Shown here in pieces: positions 15,445 to 23,431 of a DNA stretch of 41,735 bases (positions within the stretch are counted from its first letter, which is position 1; each line of letters starts with the position of its first letter). The stretch spans positions 1 through 41,735 of the forward strand of contig JADZAK010000145.1 of assembly GCA_020852595.1 (NCBI GenBank), given 5' to 3'. Source of the DNA: Rhodospirillaceae bacterium (lineage in GTDB: Bacteria; Pseudomonadota; Alphaproteobacteria; Rhodospirillales; Rhodospirillaceae). Position numbers and translations under genes: made by a program. Under the pieces are notes generated by a model. It did not search any database and had not been told where the DNA came from. It saw nothing but the letters and a program-made list of their open reading frames with translations.

Positions 15445-17193
15445 ATGTTTGAGACACTTAGGATTTTGGGGAACTTGGTGACCTTGGGGTCAGTCGGGAG
15501 CGGGGGCAGGCGGCCACGGCCCGCGCTGTTTCTGCTCATGACCGCCCTTTTGGGCCGCAGCGCGTCTGTACCTGCGGCTGAACTCGTGAACAGCGGCGAC
15601 ACAGTCATCCGCTGGGACAATACAATCAAATATAGCGCCGCCTACCGGCTTGGCCCCGCCGACGGCGCGCTGATTCAAGGTCCCAACGCCGACGACGGCG
15701 ACCGCAATTTCCATGCGGGCGCGATTTCCAACCGCTTCGATGTTCTGTCGGAGCTCGATGCGAACTTCGGACGATGGGGCGCCTCGGTGAGCGCCGCCGC
15801 CTGGTACGATACGATCTATAACAACGCCCCCGACGCCGACACGTCGCCGCAACGCGCCATCTATCCGGTGCGCGATCACTTCTCCTCGGACGTACGCGAC
15901 CTGCACGGGCGTTATGTCGAACTGCTCAACGCCTTTGTGACGGGCAGCGGCGAGATCGGCGAGATGCCGGTCTCCGTGCGCGCCGGCCGCCATACCGTTC
16001 TTTGGGGCGAGAGCCTGTTCTTCGCCGCCAACGGGATCGCGGCCGGACAAGGCCCCATCGATACCATCAAGGCAATGAGCGTACCGTTGTCGCGCGCCAA
16101 AGAAGTCTTCATGCCGGTGAACCAAATCTCACTCAGCGCGCAGCCGCGCCCGGACATGGTGATCAACGCCTACTACCAGTTTGAATGGCGCAAAAGCCGC
16201 CTTCCCGGTGTCGGCAGCTACTTCAGCGCCGCCGACTTCGTGGACGCCGGTGGATATAGGCTGTACGTCGGACGCAATCAGTACCTCGGGCGTGAAACGA
16301 GCCCGGACGCGAAGGACAGCGGGCAATTCGGGATCGCGCTGCGGTTCATCCGCAACGACTACGATGTGGGCGTGTATGCGCTCCGGTACCACGCGAAGGA
16401 GCCGCAGCTGTACATGCGTCCCTATCCGCGCACGGCGCCCGCGGCCGAGCGTGAACGCAGCGCCGAAGTCGAACGGCCCGCCGCTTATGGTTCAGCGCCG
16501 GGAGTGTACGCCGGCCCGTCCAACCCGCTGCAAAGCGATCCGATCTACGACTTCGGTACCGGGACCGGCGAAATGGGCAACTACTTTTTCGTCTATCCGG
16601 AAAACATCGAAATCTACGGCGCGAGTTTTAGCGGCTACCTCGGCGACAGCAATGTCGCGGCGGAAATCTCCACGCGCCGGCGCATGCCGCTGGCGAGCAA
16701 GGCCCTGCTGATCGCGGGTGGTACGGCGTGGGACGCCGACAAAAATGCGTTGTTCGCGCGCGGCGACACGTTGCATGCGCAAGCCTCGATCGTCAGCTCC
16801 TTCTCACCCAACCGCGCTTGGGACAGCGCCTCGTTCAGCGCCGAGATCGCGGCGAACTCGCGCCTCAAGGTGACGCGTAACACGGCGATGTTCGATGATA
16901 CCCGCACGCGCTCCTACGTCGGCGCGCGCGCGTTGTTCGAGCCGGTTTATTTCGCGGTGCTGCCGGGGATGGATCTGTCCGTGCCCATGAGCGTCGGATA
17001 CGGGCTCGCGGGACGTTCGAGCGTGGATTCCGGGCAGGTGTCGAAAGCCGGGAGTTTCGAACTCGGTTTATCGGGCACATACCGCGCGGCATGGCGCGGC
17101 AGCCTGACGTTCACCCGCTTTCTCGGCGCGCCCCACCGTCAGCCGTTCGCCGACCGGCACTTCGTGTCCTTCAGTATTCAGACGACCTTCTAG
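15445..17193 (+). CDS. DUF1302 outer-membrane barrel protein
   Basis: Protein of up to 582 aa with the DUF1302 pattern: INAYYQFEWRKSRLPGVGSY, FSAADFVDAGG and a C-terminal Phe (SFSIQTTF), as in outer-membrane barrels. The family is a porin-like partner of DUF1329. The start is uncertain. The ATG at 15445 has no clear ribosome site. A GTG at 15478 is preceded by TTGGGGA and would open a signal peptide ending near VPAAE. An ATG at 15538 is also possible. It is divergent from the DUF1329 gene by 73 bp, so both probably share regulation. Confidence 0.85.
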   Translation: MFETLRILGNLVTLGSVGSGGRRPRPALFLLMTALLGRSASVPAAELVNSGDTVIRWDNTIKYSAAYRLGPADGALIQGPNADDGDRNFHAGAISNRFDVLSELDANFGRWGASVSAAAWYDTIYNNAPDADTSPQRAIYPVRDHFSSDVRDLHGRYVELLNAFVTGSGEIGEMPVSVRAGRHTVLWGESLFFAANGIAAGQGPIDTIKAMSVPLSRAKEVFMPVNQISLSAQPRPDMVINAYYQFEWRKSRLPGVGSYFSAADFVDAGGYRLYVGRNQYLGRETSPDAKDSGQFGIALRFIRNDYDVGVYALRYHAKEPQLYMRPYPRTAPAAERERSAEVERPAAYGSAPGVYAGPSNPLQSDPIYDFGTGTGEMGNYFFVYPENIEIYGASFSGYLGDSNVAAEISTRRRMPLASKALLIAGGTAWDADKNALFARGDTLHAQASIVSSFSPNRAWDSASFSAEIAANSRLKVTRNTAMFDDTRTRSYVGARALFEPVYFAVLPGMDLSVPMSVGYGLAGRSSVDSGQVSKAGSFELGLSGTYRAAWRGSLTFTRFLGAPHRQPFADRHFVSFSIQTTF

Positions 17194-17219
17194 TCAGAGC
17201 CGGGCTAGTCAGAGCCGGG
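17190..17219. repeat. 15-bp perfect tandem duplication across two stop codons
   Basis: CTAGTCAGAGCCGGG is repeated head to tail (17190-17204, 17205-17219). The first copy contains the TAG stop of the DUF1302 gene. The second contains the TGA stop of the convergent nitroreductase (17209-17211). The two genes are therefore separated by only 15 bases. Confidence 0.85.
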
Positions 17220-17760
17220 TAACGTAACCGTCGAGCGTGGACTCGCGCGGAACGCCCGGCGTTTCCGGTGCGCCGAGGTAGAGATACCCGACGACATGAT
17301 CGTGCGGACCGAAGCCGATGGCCTTCTTGACCTCGGGATCGTAAGCGGCCTGACCGGTCTTCCACATGGTGCCGAGACCAAGCGCGTGCGCGGCCAGAAC
17401 CATGTTCTGGCACGCGGCGCCGACGGCGACGATGCGCTCGATCTCGGGAATCTTTCCCGGCGGGGCCGTGTGCGCGGCCACCGCGACGATGGTCGGCGCA
17501 CGCATGACCTTTTGGCCTTCTTTCCGCACTTCCTCGTCGGTGGCGTCGGGAGAAAGGCGGCGGCGCAGCGCGCTCATCGCAGTACCGAGGATCTTGCGCT
17601 TGTCGCCTTCGAGCACGACGAAGCGCCACGGCGAAAGCCGGCCGTGATCGGGCGCGCGAATGCCGGCCTTCAAAATGATATCGAGCTGTTCACCGGTGGG
17701 GCCGGGCGCCGCGAGCTTTATGGCCGAGGCGCGGCTGGCGATGGCGGTCAGAACGTCCAT
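17209..17760 (-). CDS. YdjA-like nitroreductase family protein
   Basis: FMN-dependent oxidoreductase of 183 aa, the same length as E. coli YdjA. The start MDVLTAIASRASAIKLAAPG and the block ILKAGIRAPDHGRLSPWRFV (residues about 31-50) are the flavin-site pattern. QNMVLAAHALGLGTMWKTG near residue 120 is also typical. The ATG at 17760 is supported by GAGGGA 6-7 bases upstream and by family length. Such enzymes reduce nitro or quinone-like compounds with NAD(P)H; the natural substrate is unknown. It sits alone, and its upstream region contains the terminator of the gene at 17838. Confidence 0.88.
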   Translation of the reverse strand: MDVLTAIASRASAIKLAAPGPTGEQLDIILKAGIRAPDHGRLSPWRFVVLEGDKRKILGTAMSALRRRLSPDATDEEVRKEGQKVMRAPTIVAVAAHTAPPGKIPEIERIVAVGAACQNMVLAAHALGLGTMWKTGQAAYDPEVKKAIGFGPHDHVVGYLYLGAPETPGVPRESTLDGYVTRL

Positions 17761-17806
17761 GAGATCCCTCGTATGCAGACGCCTTATAGATGGGGACCCG
17801 GGGAAC

Positions 17807-17831
17807 AAAAAAAGACCCGCCGCAGCGGGTC
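17807..17831 (-). terminator. Rho-independent terminator of the TonB/DUF1592 cassette
   Basis: Minus-strand stem GACCCGC/GCGGGTC (17814-17820 with 17825-17831) with a 4-base loop is followed by seven T residues (complement of 17807-17813). It lies 7 bases past the stop codon of the secreted-repeat gene. Confidence 0.85.
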
Positions 17832-17837
17832 CTTGTT

Positions 17838-19172
17838 TTAGGGGGGCATCGCGGCCCAGTAGAGCGCCGCGACGGCGTTATATTGCGTCCCTATGTCCAC
17901 GACGCTGTCCGTGCGGGCGGTGAGACTGATGAAATTGTGCCAATCGTCCTCGGCCATGATATCGCCCGGCTTCGTATCGCCGTCGTAGGTCCACAGAGCG
18001 TAGCCGATATAGGCCCACTGCTTCTTACCGTCGGCGCGCGTGTAGACGCTCCAGTCGCCTTGCGCAACGGCGTCGTCCGGCGCCAGGAACGGATGCCACT
18101 TCTCGCACTCCTTCACGCAGCGCGGCTCGGCGCCGATATCGCGGCCGACGGCGGCGCGAATGAGCACACCCCGGCGCTGGCCATGTCCGCTGCCGGACTG
18201 GAAGATATACGAGTCCCGGCGATAGAGCGTCTTTCCCTCGGCATTCGCGAGCACGCGGCCGATGCGGTGACTTTCCTGGAACGTGATACCGGCCGGCATG
18301 AAGTTGCGCGCGAGGAAGGCGACATTCCAGCCCGGATGAACGCCGCGTCCATTGGCGTCGCCGGCCGCGAGGTCACCCGCGTAGGTGTAAAGACCGAGCC
18401 CTTTGTAGGTCCATTGGCGGATGCCGTCGGTCCGGTCCACGGGTACAAAGTCGCCTTTGGCCGCCGCAAGCTGGGGCGCGGTCATGGCGCGCCACGGACA
18501 GGGCGCCTTACAGGCCGCGGCCTCCTGCCCCGCCTCACCGGTAAACACATAGAGCGTCCAGTTACGGTCATTCAGGAGCGTGAGGCCACCGGCGTCCTGC
18601 ACGTCACGCACGGCGAAATCGGCCGGGATGCCTTCAAGGCCCGCCGGATAGTGAAGCGCGGCTTTCCAGTCGGCGGGCAACGGAACATCGTCGGCGATCT
18701 TCGCGAGGCGCGCGCCGCGCTCGCCGATTTGCGCACCGCGTCCATAGCGTTTGGGATTGTTGCCGCCGACCGATCCGGGATCGGCATCCTTCACGTAGGT
18801 ATAGAGCGGCTTGCCGCCGAGCGCCCACTGTTTGGAGCCATCCGCGCGCGTGACGAGCGACCATTTGCCGACCGGCTCGGCGTTCGGCAATGCCAGCGCG
18901 GGCAGCCATTCCTTGGCGCAGTCCGCGACGCAGGTCGGCTTGCCGGACGTATCCTTGGCGTAGCTGTAAAGGGTCATGCCGCGCGCGTCCGCATAGGCGG
19001 TTTGGCCGCGTCCCGAAAGCGCGGCGCTTTCCTGGTCCATGCCGTATCCGGCGTACTTTCCGAGGGACTGGATGGTGATGCCCTTGGGCGTGGACAGCGG
19101 CGCGAACTCGTCCACATTGGCGGCCGACAGCGCGACGACGGATACGGCGGCGGCGATGATTTTCTTGTGCAT
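17838..19172 (-). CDS. Secreted-repeat (PF03640) protein with three repeats
   Basis: Exported protein of 444 aa. The signal peptide MHKKIIAAAVSVVALSAANV has no lipobox Cys. Three copies of the PF03640 repeat follow: a G-x-TLY-x-Y segment, a CxxxC-type cysteine pair with a Trp-Pro-like element, then DG-x-(R/K)QW-x-Y-x-G-x-x-LYTY. Examples are GMTLYSYAKD with CVADCAKEW, WTLYVFTGE with CKAPCPW, and CVKECEKW with KQWAYIGYALWTYDGD. Function of the family is unknown; it is abundant in secreted and lipoproteins. The ATG is 2 bases after the DUF1552 stop, so it is last in the operon. Two longer relatives occur in the second cassette (33581 and 38996). Confidence 0.85.
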   Translation of the reverse strand: MHKKIIAAAVSVVALSAANVDEFAPLSTPKGITIQSLGKYAGYGMDQESAALSGRGQTAYADARGMTLYSYAKDTSGKPTCVADCAKEWLPALALPNAEPVGKWSLVTRADGSKQWALGGKPLYTYVKDADPGSVGGNNPKRYGRGAQIGERGARLAKIADDVPLPADWKAALHYPAGLEGIPADFAVRDVQDAGGLTLLNDRNWTLYVFTGEAGQEAAACKAPCPWRAMTAPQLAAAKGDFVPVDRTDGIRQWTYKGLGLYTYAGDLAAGDANGRGVHPGWNVAFLARNFMPAGITFQESHRIGRVLANAEGKTLYRRDSYIFQSGSGHGQRRGVLIRAAVGRDIGAEPRCVKECEKWHPFLAPDDAVAQGDWSVYTRADGKKQWAYIGYALWTYDGDTKPGDIMAEDDWHNFISLTARTDSVVDIGTQYNAVAALYWAAMPP

Positions 19173-19174
19173 CG

Positions 19175-20494
19175 TTAAACCATGATTTCGCCGATGGTGC
19201 GCGAGGTGCCGTTGCTGCGTTCGCCCCAGGAATTGATGGGCACGCCGAAGGCCTGCATGACCGAGAGACTGACACGGGTGACCGGATCGCCCGAAGCGAG
19301 GACGTGGACGCCGGTCTTGATGCGCTTCCCGGCGCTGCCCACCGTGATCAGCGGGACCTTCTCCAGTCCGTGCACGCGCGCATCGGAATGGTCGGTCTGC
19401 CAAAGAATCAGCGTGCGGTCGAGCAGCGAACCGGGGCCTTCCTTCACAGCATCGAGGGTCTTCAGGAAGTCGAGGAACACAAGGTTGGCCCAGGTGTTGA
19501 ACTCGAAAACGTCCCTCTGGTAACCGAGGGATTCATCGACCGATTCTTCATGCGTCGCCATGTGCCAGGTATAGGCGCTGCCCGCCTTGCGCAGGTTCAT
19601 GGAGTCCACCATGACGTTGAACACCTGGCTCTGGCCGCACGCCGCCGCATAGCCCAACAGACCGGCGAACAGTTTTGAATTCTGCGCCACGTCTTCCAGA
19701 ACCGTGCCGGGCGTGGCCTCCTTGACCGCTTCGGGCACGCGGCAGGCCGGTAAGGGCGCGGGCTTCTCCAGCTCGATGGCGAGCTGCTGCTCGATCTGGC
19801 GGATCGAGGTGAGATACTCGTCCAGGCGGCGCTTATCCGCCGCGCCGAGTTCCTTGCGCGTCTCGTTCAAGTGCTCCGACACGTTCGACAGGACGCTCTT
19901 ACGCGCCATGGCCATGGGATCGGGCTCGAAGGTCGCCGCGTTGGGGTCCTTGAACTCGGGTCCGAAGATGCGGGTGTAAAGCGAGGTCGGCGACGGTTCC
20001 GACGGATTGAGCGAGGTGCCGCTGCGCTGGCTGTAGCTCTTGCGGGCGCCGCTCAAGTTCACTTCCAGCGAACGGAAGCGCCGCCGCGCGCCGATCTGTT
20101 CGGCGATCTTGGCATCGACGCTGGGCCCGCCTTCCGTGCCGAAGGGGATAGCCCCCGTGGTCGCGATCTGCGAGGTGGTCGTGTGGGTTTGCAACGGGCG
20201 GCCTTCGATGAAGTATTTCATCCCGCTGAAGATATTCATGCGGTCACGGTAGGGATCGAGCACCTTCAGCTGGATATTGTTCTCGAAACCGGGGCCGATG
20301 ACCTTCGGTTCCCACATTCCGGGGTTCAGTCCCAGATGCTGGAACCAGGTGCCGAACACCGGCGGCAAGGCTTGGCCGTTGTCGGCCCAGGCATCGCCGT
20401 TGGCATTGAGAAAACAATCGAGTACCGGCAGCCCGACGGTGACGACACCGCCGCCCATCAAGCCGCGAAGAACCGTTCTGCGATCGGTCTTCAT
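19175..20494 (-). CDS. DUF1552 domain protein, Tat-exported
   Basis: Protein of 439 aa. The N-terminus MKTDRRTVLRGLMGGGVVTV is a twin-arginine signal. The rest is DUF1552, a family of phosphatase/sulfatase-like fold close to DUF1501. Landmarks are PPVFGTWFQHLGLNPGMW, FSGMKYF, TRIFGPEF, DEYLTSIRQIEQQL and the late LILWQTDHSDARVHGLE. The ATG at 20494 has GGAGGG about 6-12 bases upstream and overlaps the upstream DUF1592-type gene by 4 bases (ATGA). DUF1552 and DUF1592-type genes are regularly paired in bacteria. Catalytic activity is unproven. A paralogue is at the right end of the window. Confidence 0.9.
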   Translation of the reverse strand: MKTDRRTVLRGLMGGGVVTVGLPVLDCFLNANGDAWADNGQALPPVFGTWFQHLGLNPGMWEPKVIGPGFENNIQLKVLDPYRDRMNIFSGMKYFIEGRPLQTHTTTSQIATTGAIPFGTEGGPSVDAKIAEQIGARRRFRSLEVNLSGARKSYSQRSGTSLNPSEPSPTSLYTRIFGPEFKDPNAATFEPDPMAMARKSVLSNVSEHLNETRKELGAADKRRLDEYLTSIRQIEQQLAIELEKPAPLPACRVPEAVKEATPGTVLEDVAQNSKLFAGLLGYAAACGQSQVFNVMVDSMNLRKAGSAYTWHMATHEESVDESLGYQRDVFEFNTWANLVFLDFLKTLDAVKEGPGSLLDRTLILWQTDHSDARVHGLEKVPLITVGSAGKRIKTGVHVLASGDPVTRVSLSVMQAFGVPINSWGERSNGTSRTIGEIMV

Positions 20495-22161
20495 CTTGAA
20501 CCCTCCACTGAGGTGCGAAGCGCGGCGTCCTTCCGAGGCTCCAGGATCGGCGCGGCGCGGTAGAATTCGGGGCTGGTCGCGATACGGCGCATCAGCGCCG
20601 GCACGCCATATTTGTCCGCCGCAAAACCCTGCTTGAGCGGCGCGACCCATTCGGCCGCTTCGGTTTTCGCGGGCGTGCGGCCCAGGGCATAGGCGCTCAT
20701 ACGGTCCACGAGGCACGATGTCGCCGCTGCATTGTCATGGATGGCCCGGCCCAATTCGGCGCCATTGGTGAACTTCACACCGTCGATCTCGCCGGCCGTA
20801 TCGAGAGGCACGCCATTCTCGGTGGTGCGATAGGAGCCGCCGCCGTCGAAGTTCTCGAGCGCGAGACCCATGGGGTCGGTGATCTTATGACATCCCGTGC
20901 AGATGGGGCTTGTCGCGTGCGCCAGCAGGCGTTCACGGGCGGTCTTATAGACCGGGTTCGAGGTGTCCTGAACGATGGTGAAACTCACGTCGCCGGGCGG
21001 CGCCGGCACCTTTTGGCAGAGGAAAATCTCGCGCAGCGCCTTGCCGCGCAGAGTCGGCGAACTGCGGCCCGGATGCGAATGCAGCGTCACGAACGCGACT
21101 TGCATGAGCACCCCGCCGCGCGGATCGTTCGCGGAGAACTCGTAAGGCAGCCACTTCTCGGGCGCGCCGTTCGGCGCACGCACGGCAAGCGGCACCTGAT
21201 AGATCGCCGCGAGCGGGCGGGTGAGATGGGTCTTCTTGGTGGTGAAAATGTCGCGGTAATCGCCCTGCTCATGCAGCACGACGTCGACAACGGTACGCAG
21301 GGTCTGCTCCTGCGCATCCCCGGCGACCTGGGCGCTGAACTTCGGATAGATCGCGTTGTCCTTGGTGAGGGTTCCGAAATCCTCGAAGTGGAGCATGTCG
21401 GCGAAGAACGCGCGCAGCCCGCTTTCCAAACGCGGTGACGCGATCATGCGGTCCACTTGCCGGGCAAGACCCTGCGGCGTCTCCAGCTCTCCTTTGCGCG
21501 CCGCCGCGAGCAGCGCGCGGTCCGGCCCGGCGTTCCAGAGGAAGAAACTCAAGCGCGACGCCTTTGAATAGGCGTCGAGGCGCAATTCGCCGCGCCGGTC
21601 CGGGTCCGCTTCGAAATTCTCGTGACGGAAGAGGAACTGCGGCTCGGAGAGCATGGCCGCCAGCGAGAGGCCGAGGCCGGCATAGAAGTCCTTGAGGCCC
21701 GCCGCCGCTTCACGCGCCGAACGCACATGCAGGCGCACCTCGCGATCGCTTAAAGGGCGGCGGAAGAGAATCTCGCCGACGTCGGTCAGAAATCGACCGG
21801 CGCAGGCGTCATCCGGCGCGGTTGCGGATTTCGGTTTGCAATGAACCATCAACTCACGGCGCTGTTCGTCCAGCACCTGGGCGGCGATGGAGCGCGCAAT
21901 GACGTCGTATTGCTCCATGCCCGAGGGCGAGATGTTCGCTTGGCTGGCGCCGACTTCCAGCAGTCCGTCAACGCGGAAACCCGGGTCGAAGCGGCCGCCG
22001 ATCTTGATGGCCGAGCCGAACACGTCGGCGATGATTTGGGTGTACTGCTCCGGCGTCAGGCGGCGGGCGGGCGTCTCGCGGTCGGGCGCGGCGGCGTGGG
22101 ATGCCGAAAAACCAAACGCCAGCGCGGCGATCGATCCGAACAGAAACCGGCGTAATGTCAT
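20491..22161 (-). CDS. DUF1592/DUF1588-type cytochrome-like exported protein
   Basis: Protein of 556 aa with signal peptide MTLRRFLFGSIAALAFGFSA. The order of parts matches the DUF1587-1595-1592-1588-1585 architecture. RRLTPEQYTQIIADVFG lies at 33-49, ILFRRPLSDREVRLHV at 131-146, and SRLSFFLWNAGPD at about 202-214. HPGRSSPTLRGKALREIFLC is at 363-382 and a single haem motif CTGCH at 421-425 is followed by KITDPMGLALENFDG. The haem-binding site indicates an extracytoplasmic c-type cytochrome. Its reaction is unknown. The ATG at 22161 has GGTGGA 5-6 bases upstream. It overlaps the DUF1552 gene by 4 bases, so the two proteins likely work together. Confidence 0.9.
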   Translation of the reverse strand: MTLRRFLFGSIAALAFGFSASHAAAPDRETPARRLTPEQYTQIIADVFGSAIKIGGRFDPGFRVDGLLEVGASQANISPSGMEQYDVIARSIAAQVLDEQRRELMVHCKPKSATAPDDACAGRFLTDVGEILFRRPLSDREVRLHVRSAREAAAGLKDFYAGLGLSLAAMLSEPQFLFRHENFEADPDRRGELRLDAYSKASRLSFFLWNAGPDRALLAAARKGELETPQGLARQVDRMIASPRLESGLRAFFADMLHFEDFGTLTKDNAIYPKFSAQVAGDAQEQTLRTVVDVVLHEQGDYRDIFTTKKTHLTRPLAAIYQVPLAVRAPNGAPEKWLPYEFSANDPRGGVLMQVAFVTLHSHPGRSSPTLRGKALREIFLCQKVPAPPGDVSFTIVQDTSNPVYKTARERLLAHATSPICTGCHKITDPMGLALENFDGGGSYRTTENGVPLDTAGEIDGVKFTNGAELGRAIHDNAAATSCLVDRMSAYALGRTPAKTEAAEWVAPLKQGFAADKYGVPALMRRIATSPEFYRAAPILEPRKDAALRTSVEGSR

Positions 22162-22177
22162 AGGTCCACCATCCCCA

Positions 22178-23281
22178 TCATTTCGCCCGATCCGCCGGAA
22201 CGACAAACACCGGCACCGCCTCGATGCGATAGGCCGCCGAGATGGCCTGGTTCTGGCCGTCCTTGTCGGGGCCGGCGTCCGCGTAGCGCTTCAACAGGTA
22301 ATAGACCCCCGGGATGTCGTTGATGATCATCCCCTCGTAGGCGAGACCGCCCTGCGCGATGCCGAAGTAGATATCGCCCCATGGCTGATAACCGCCGATG
22401 AAACCGTTGAGCCGTCCGCCGGGTTCGATCGCCATGCGCAAGTGCGTATTGGACAGGCGGAACTCGGTGAACGAAAGCGTGTCGAGGAGCAGTTGAACGT
22501 CGCCATGCTCCGTGATCGTAAGCTGCTTATTCTCGATCTCGCCCTTGAGAACGTGATGCGAGCGCGGATCCGGATCGGCGCGGTAGGTTGTGTCGGCGGT
22601 GACATCGCCGCCCGGACCGAAGACAAGCTGCTCCACCGCGCGATCGAAGGTGACGGTGACGGGACCGTCCTTGTCCAAATCCTCGCCGCTCACGGTCATG
22701 AGCCAGGCGGGAATCGTCTCTTTCATGGAGCCCCAGATGAAGTCCCAGAAGGTCGGGCGGAAATTGAACGTGCCGCGGAACTGCTCGATGCAGCCGAGCG
22801 CGCGGAAAAGCTGGTTGTCGATCCCCTTCTCCTTGGTCATCGGCTCGGTGAAGGAACCCGCCCCGGCCTTGTTGTCGAGGTTGAAGCCAAAGGAATAAGG
22901 CCCGCTGACGCCTTTCAGCTTGGGGTCGGTCACCGCCCAGGGATGCACGAAGGCGTTCACGGGCTGGCCGTCGATGCGCCCGCGCATGCGCAGCTTGTCG
23001 CGCGCGTTCGCCGCGGCGATGTCGTCCTCGCCGGCGTAGTCGTCCATCAGTTTTTTGACGTCCGCCGGCGAATAGCCGAGCAGCTCAAAAGATTTTGCGT
23101 ATTGCTCGCGTGTCGGCGGATTGACGCCGCCGACGCAATCGCCGTCCTGGGAGTAGCTGCCCAGGCTGAACCATTCGATGGCGTAACTGCGGCTTTCGAG
23201 CGCGTGAGCGGACGACCCCGCGCCGATCATCACGGCCGCGAGCGCGAGCGCCGGCAGCCCCTTCCCATGGCTTTTGGTCAC
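22178..23281 (-). CDS. Exported protein, divergent member of the ~378-aa family
   Basis: No named family recognised. It is 367 aa, with a GTG start supported by GGAGG upstream and a signal peptide ending near AHALE. It is a distant relative of the four genes at 32392, 35226, 36384 and 37827. The shared block runs FGFNLDNKAGAGSFTEP, KGIDNQLFRALGCIEQFRG, against YGMNLDGKV...KGIDNQLYRAIGCISNYR in the others. The two shared cysteines (GDCVGG and LGCIEQ) are kept. Here the HxYWAVHQ and STHHQSYGQLS motifs of the others are missing. It lies between a TonB-dependent receptor and the DUF1592/DUF1552 genes. Function is unknown; periplasmic or outer-membrane binding is a guess. Confidence 0.8.
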   Translation of the reverse strand: MTKSHGKGLPALALAAVMIGAGSSAHALESRSYAIEWFSLGSYSQDGDCVGGVNPPTREQYAKSFELLGYSPADVKKLMDDYAGEDDIAAANARDKLRMRGRIDGQPVNAFVHPWAVTDPKLKGVSGPYSFGFNLDNKAGAGSFTEPMTKEKGIDNQLFRALGCIEQFRGTFNFRPTFWDFIWGSMKETIPAWLMTVSGEDLDKDGPVTVTFDRAVEQLVFGPGGDVTADTTYRADPDPRSHHVLKGEIENKQLTITEHGDVQLLLDTLSFTEFRLSNTHLRMAIEPGGRLNGFIGGYQPWGDIYFGIAQGGLAYEGMIINDIPGVYYLLKRYADAGPDKDGQNQAISAAYRIEAVPVFVVPADRAK

Positions 23282-23347
23282 TCTCCGATCCTCCCATGCG
23301 CGGGGCCCCTCCTCCGAGGCCCGTGCAATGGGAGGAAGTGTACATCA

Positions 23348-23390
23348 AAAAGGCCGGATCGCACCCCTTATGAGGACGATCCGGCCTTTT
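23348..23390 (-). terminator. Terminator hairpin after the TonB receptor gene
   Basis: A perfect 14-bp stem (AAAAGGCCGGATCG, 23348-23361, with 23377-23390) ends in a T-run on both strands and so could act both ways. A smaller inverted repeat TTTTAGGC/GCCTAAAA (23415-23422 with 23430-23437) spans the receptor's stop codon. It separates the receptor from the genes downstream, which therefore probably have a promoter in 23282-23347 or rely on read-through. Confidence 0.8.
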
Positions 23391-23431
23391 GTCCGGACGC
23401 TGAAAAACCGCGCGTTTTAGGCGAAAGCGGC

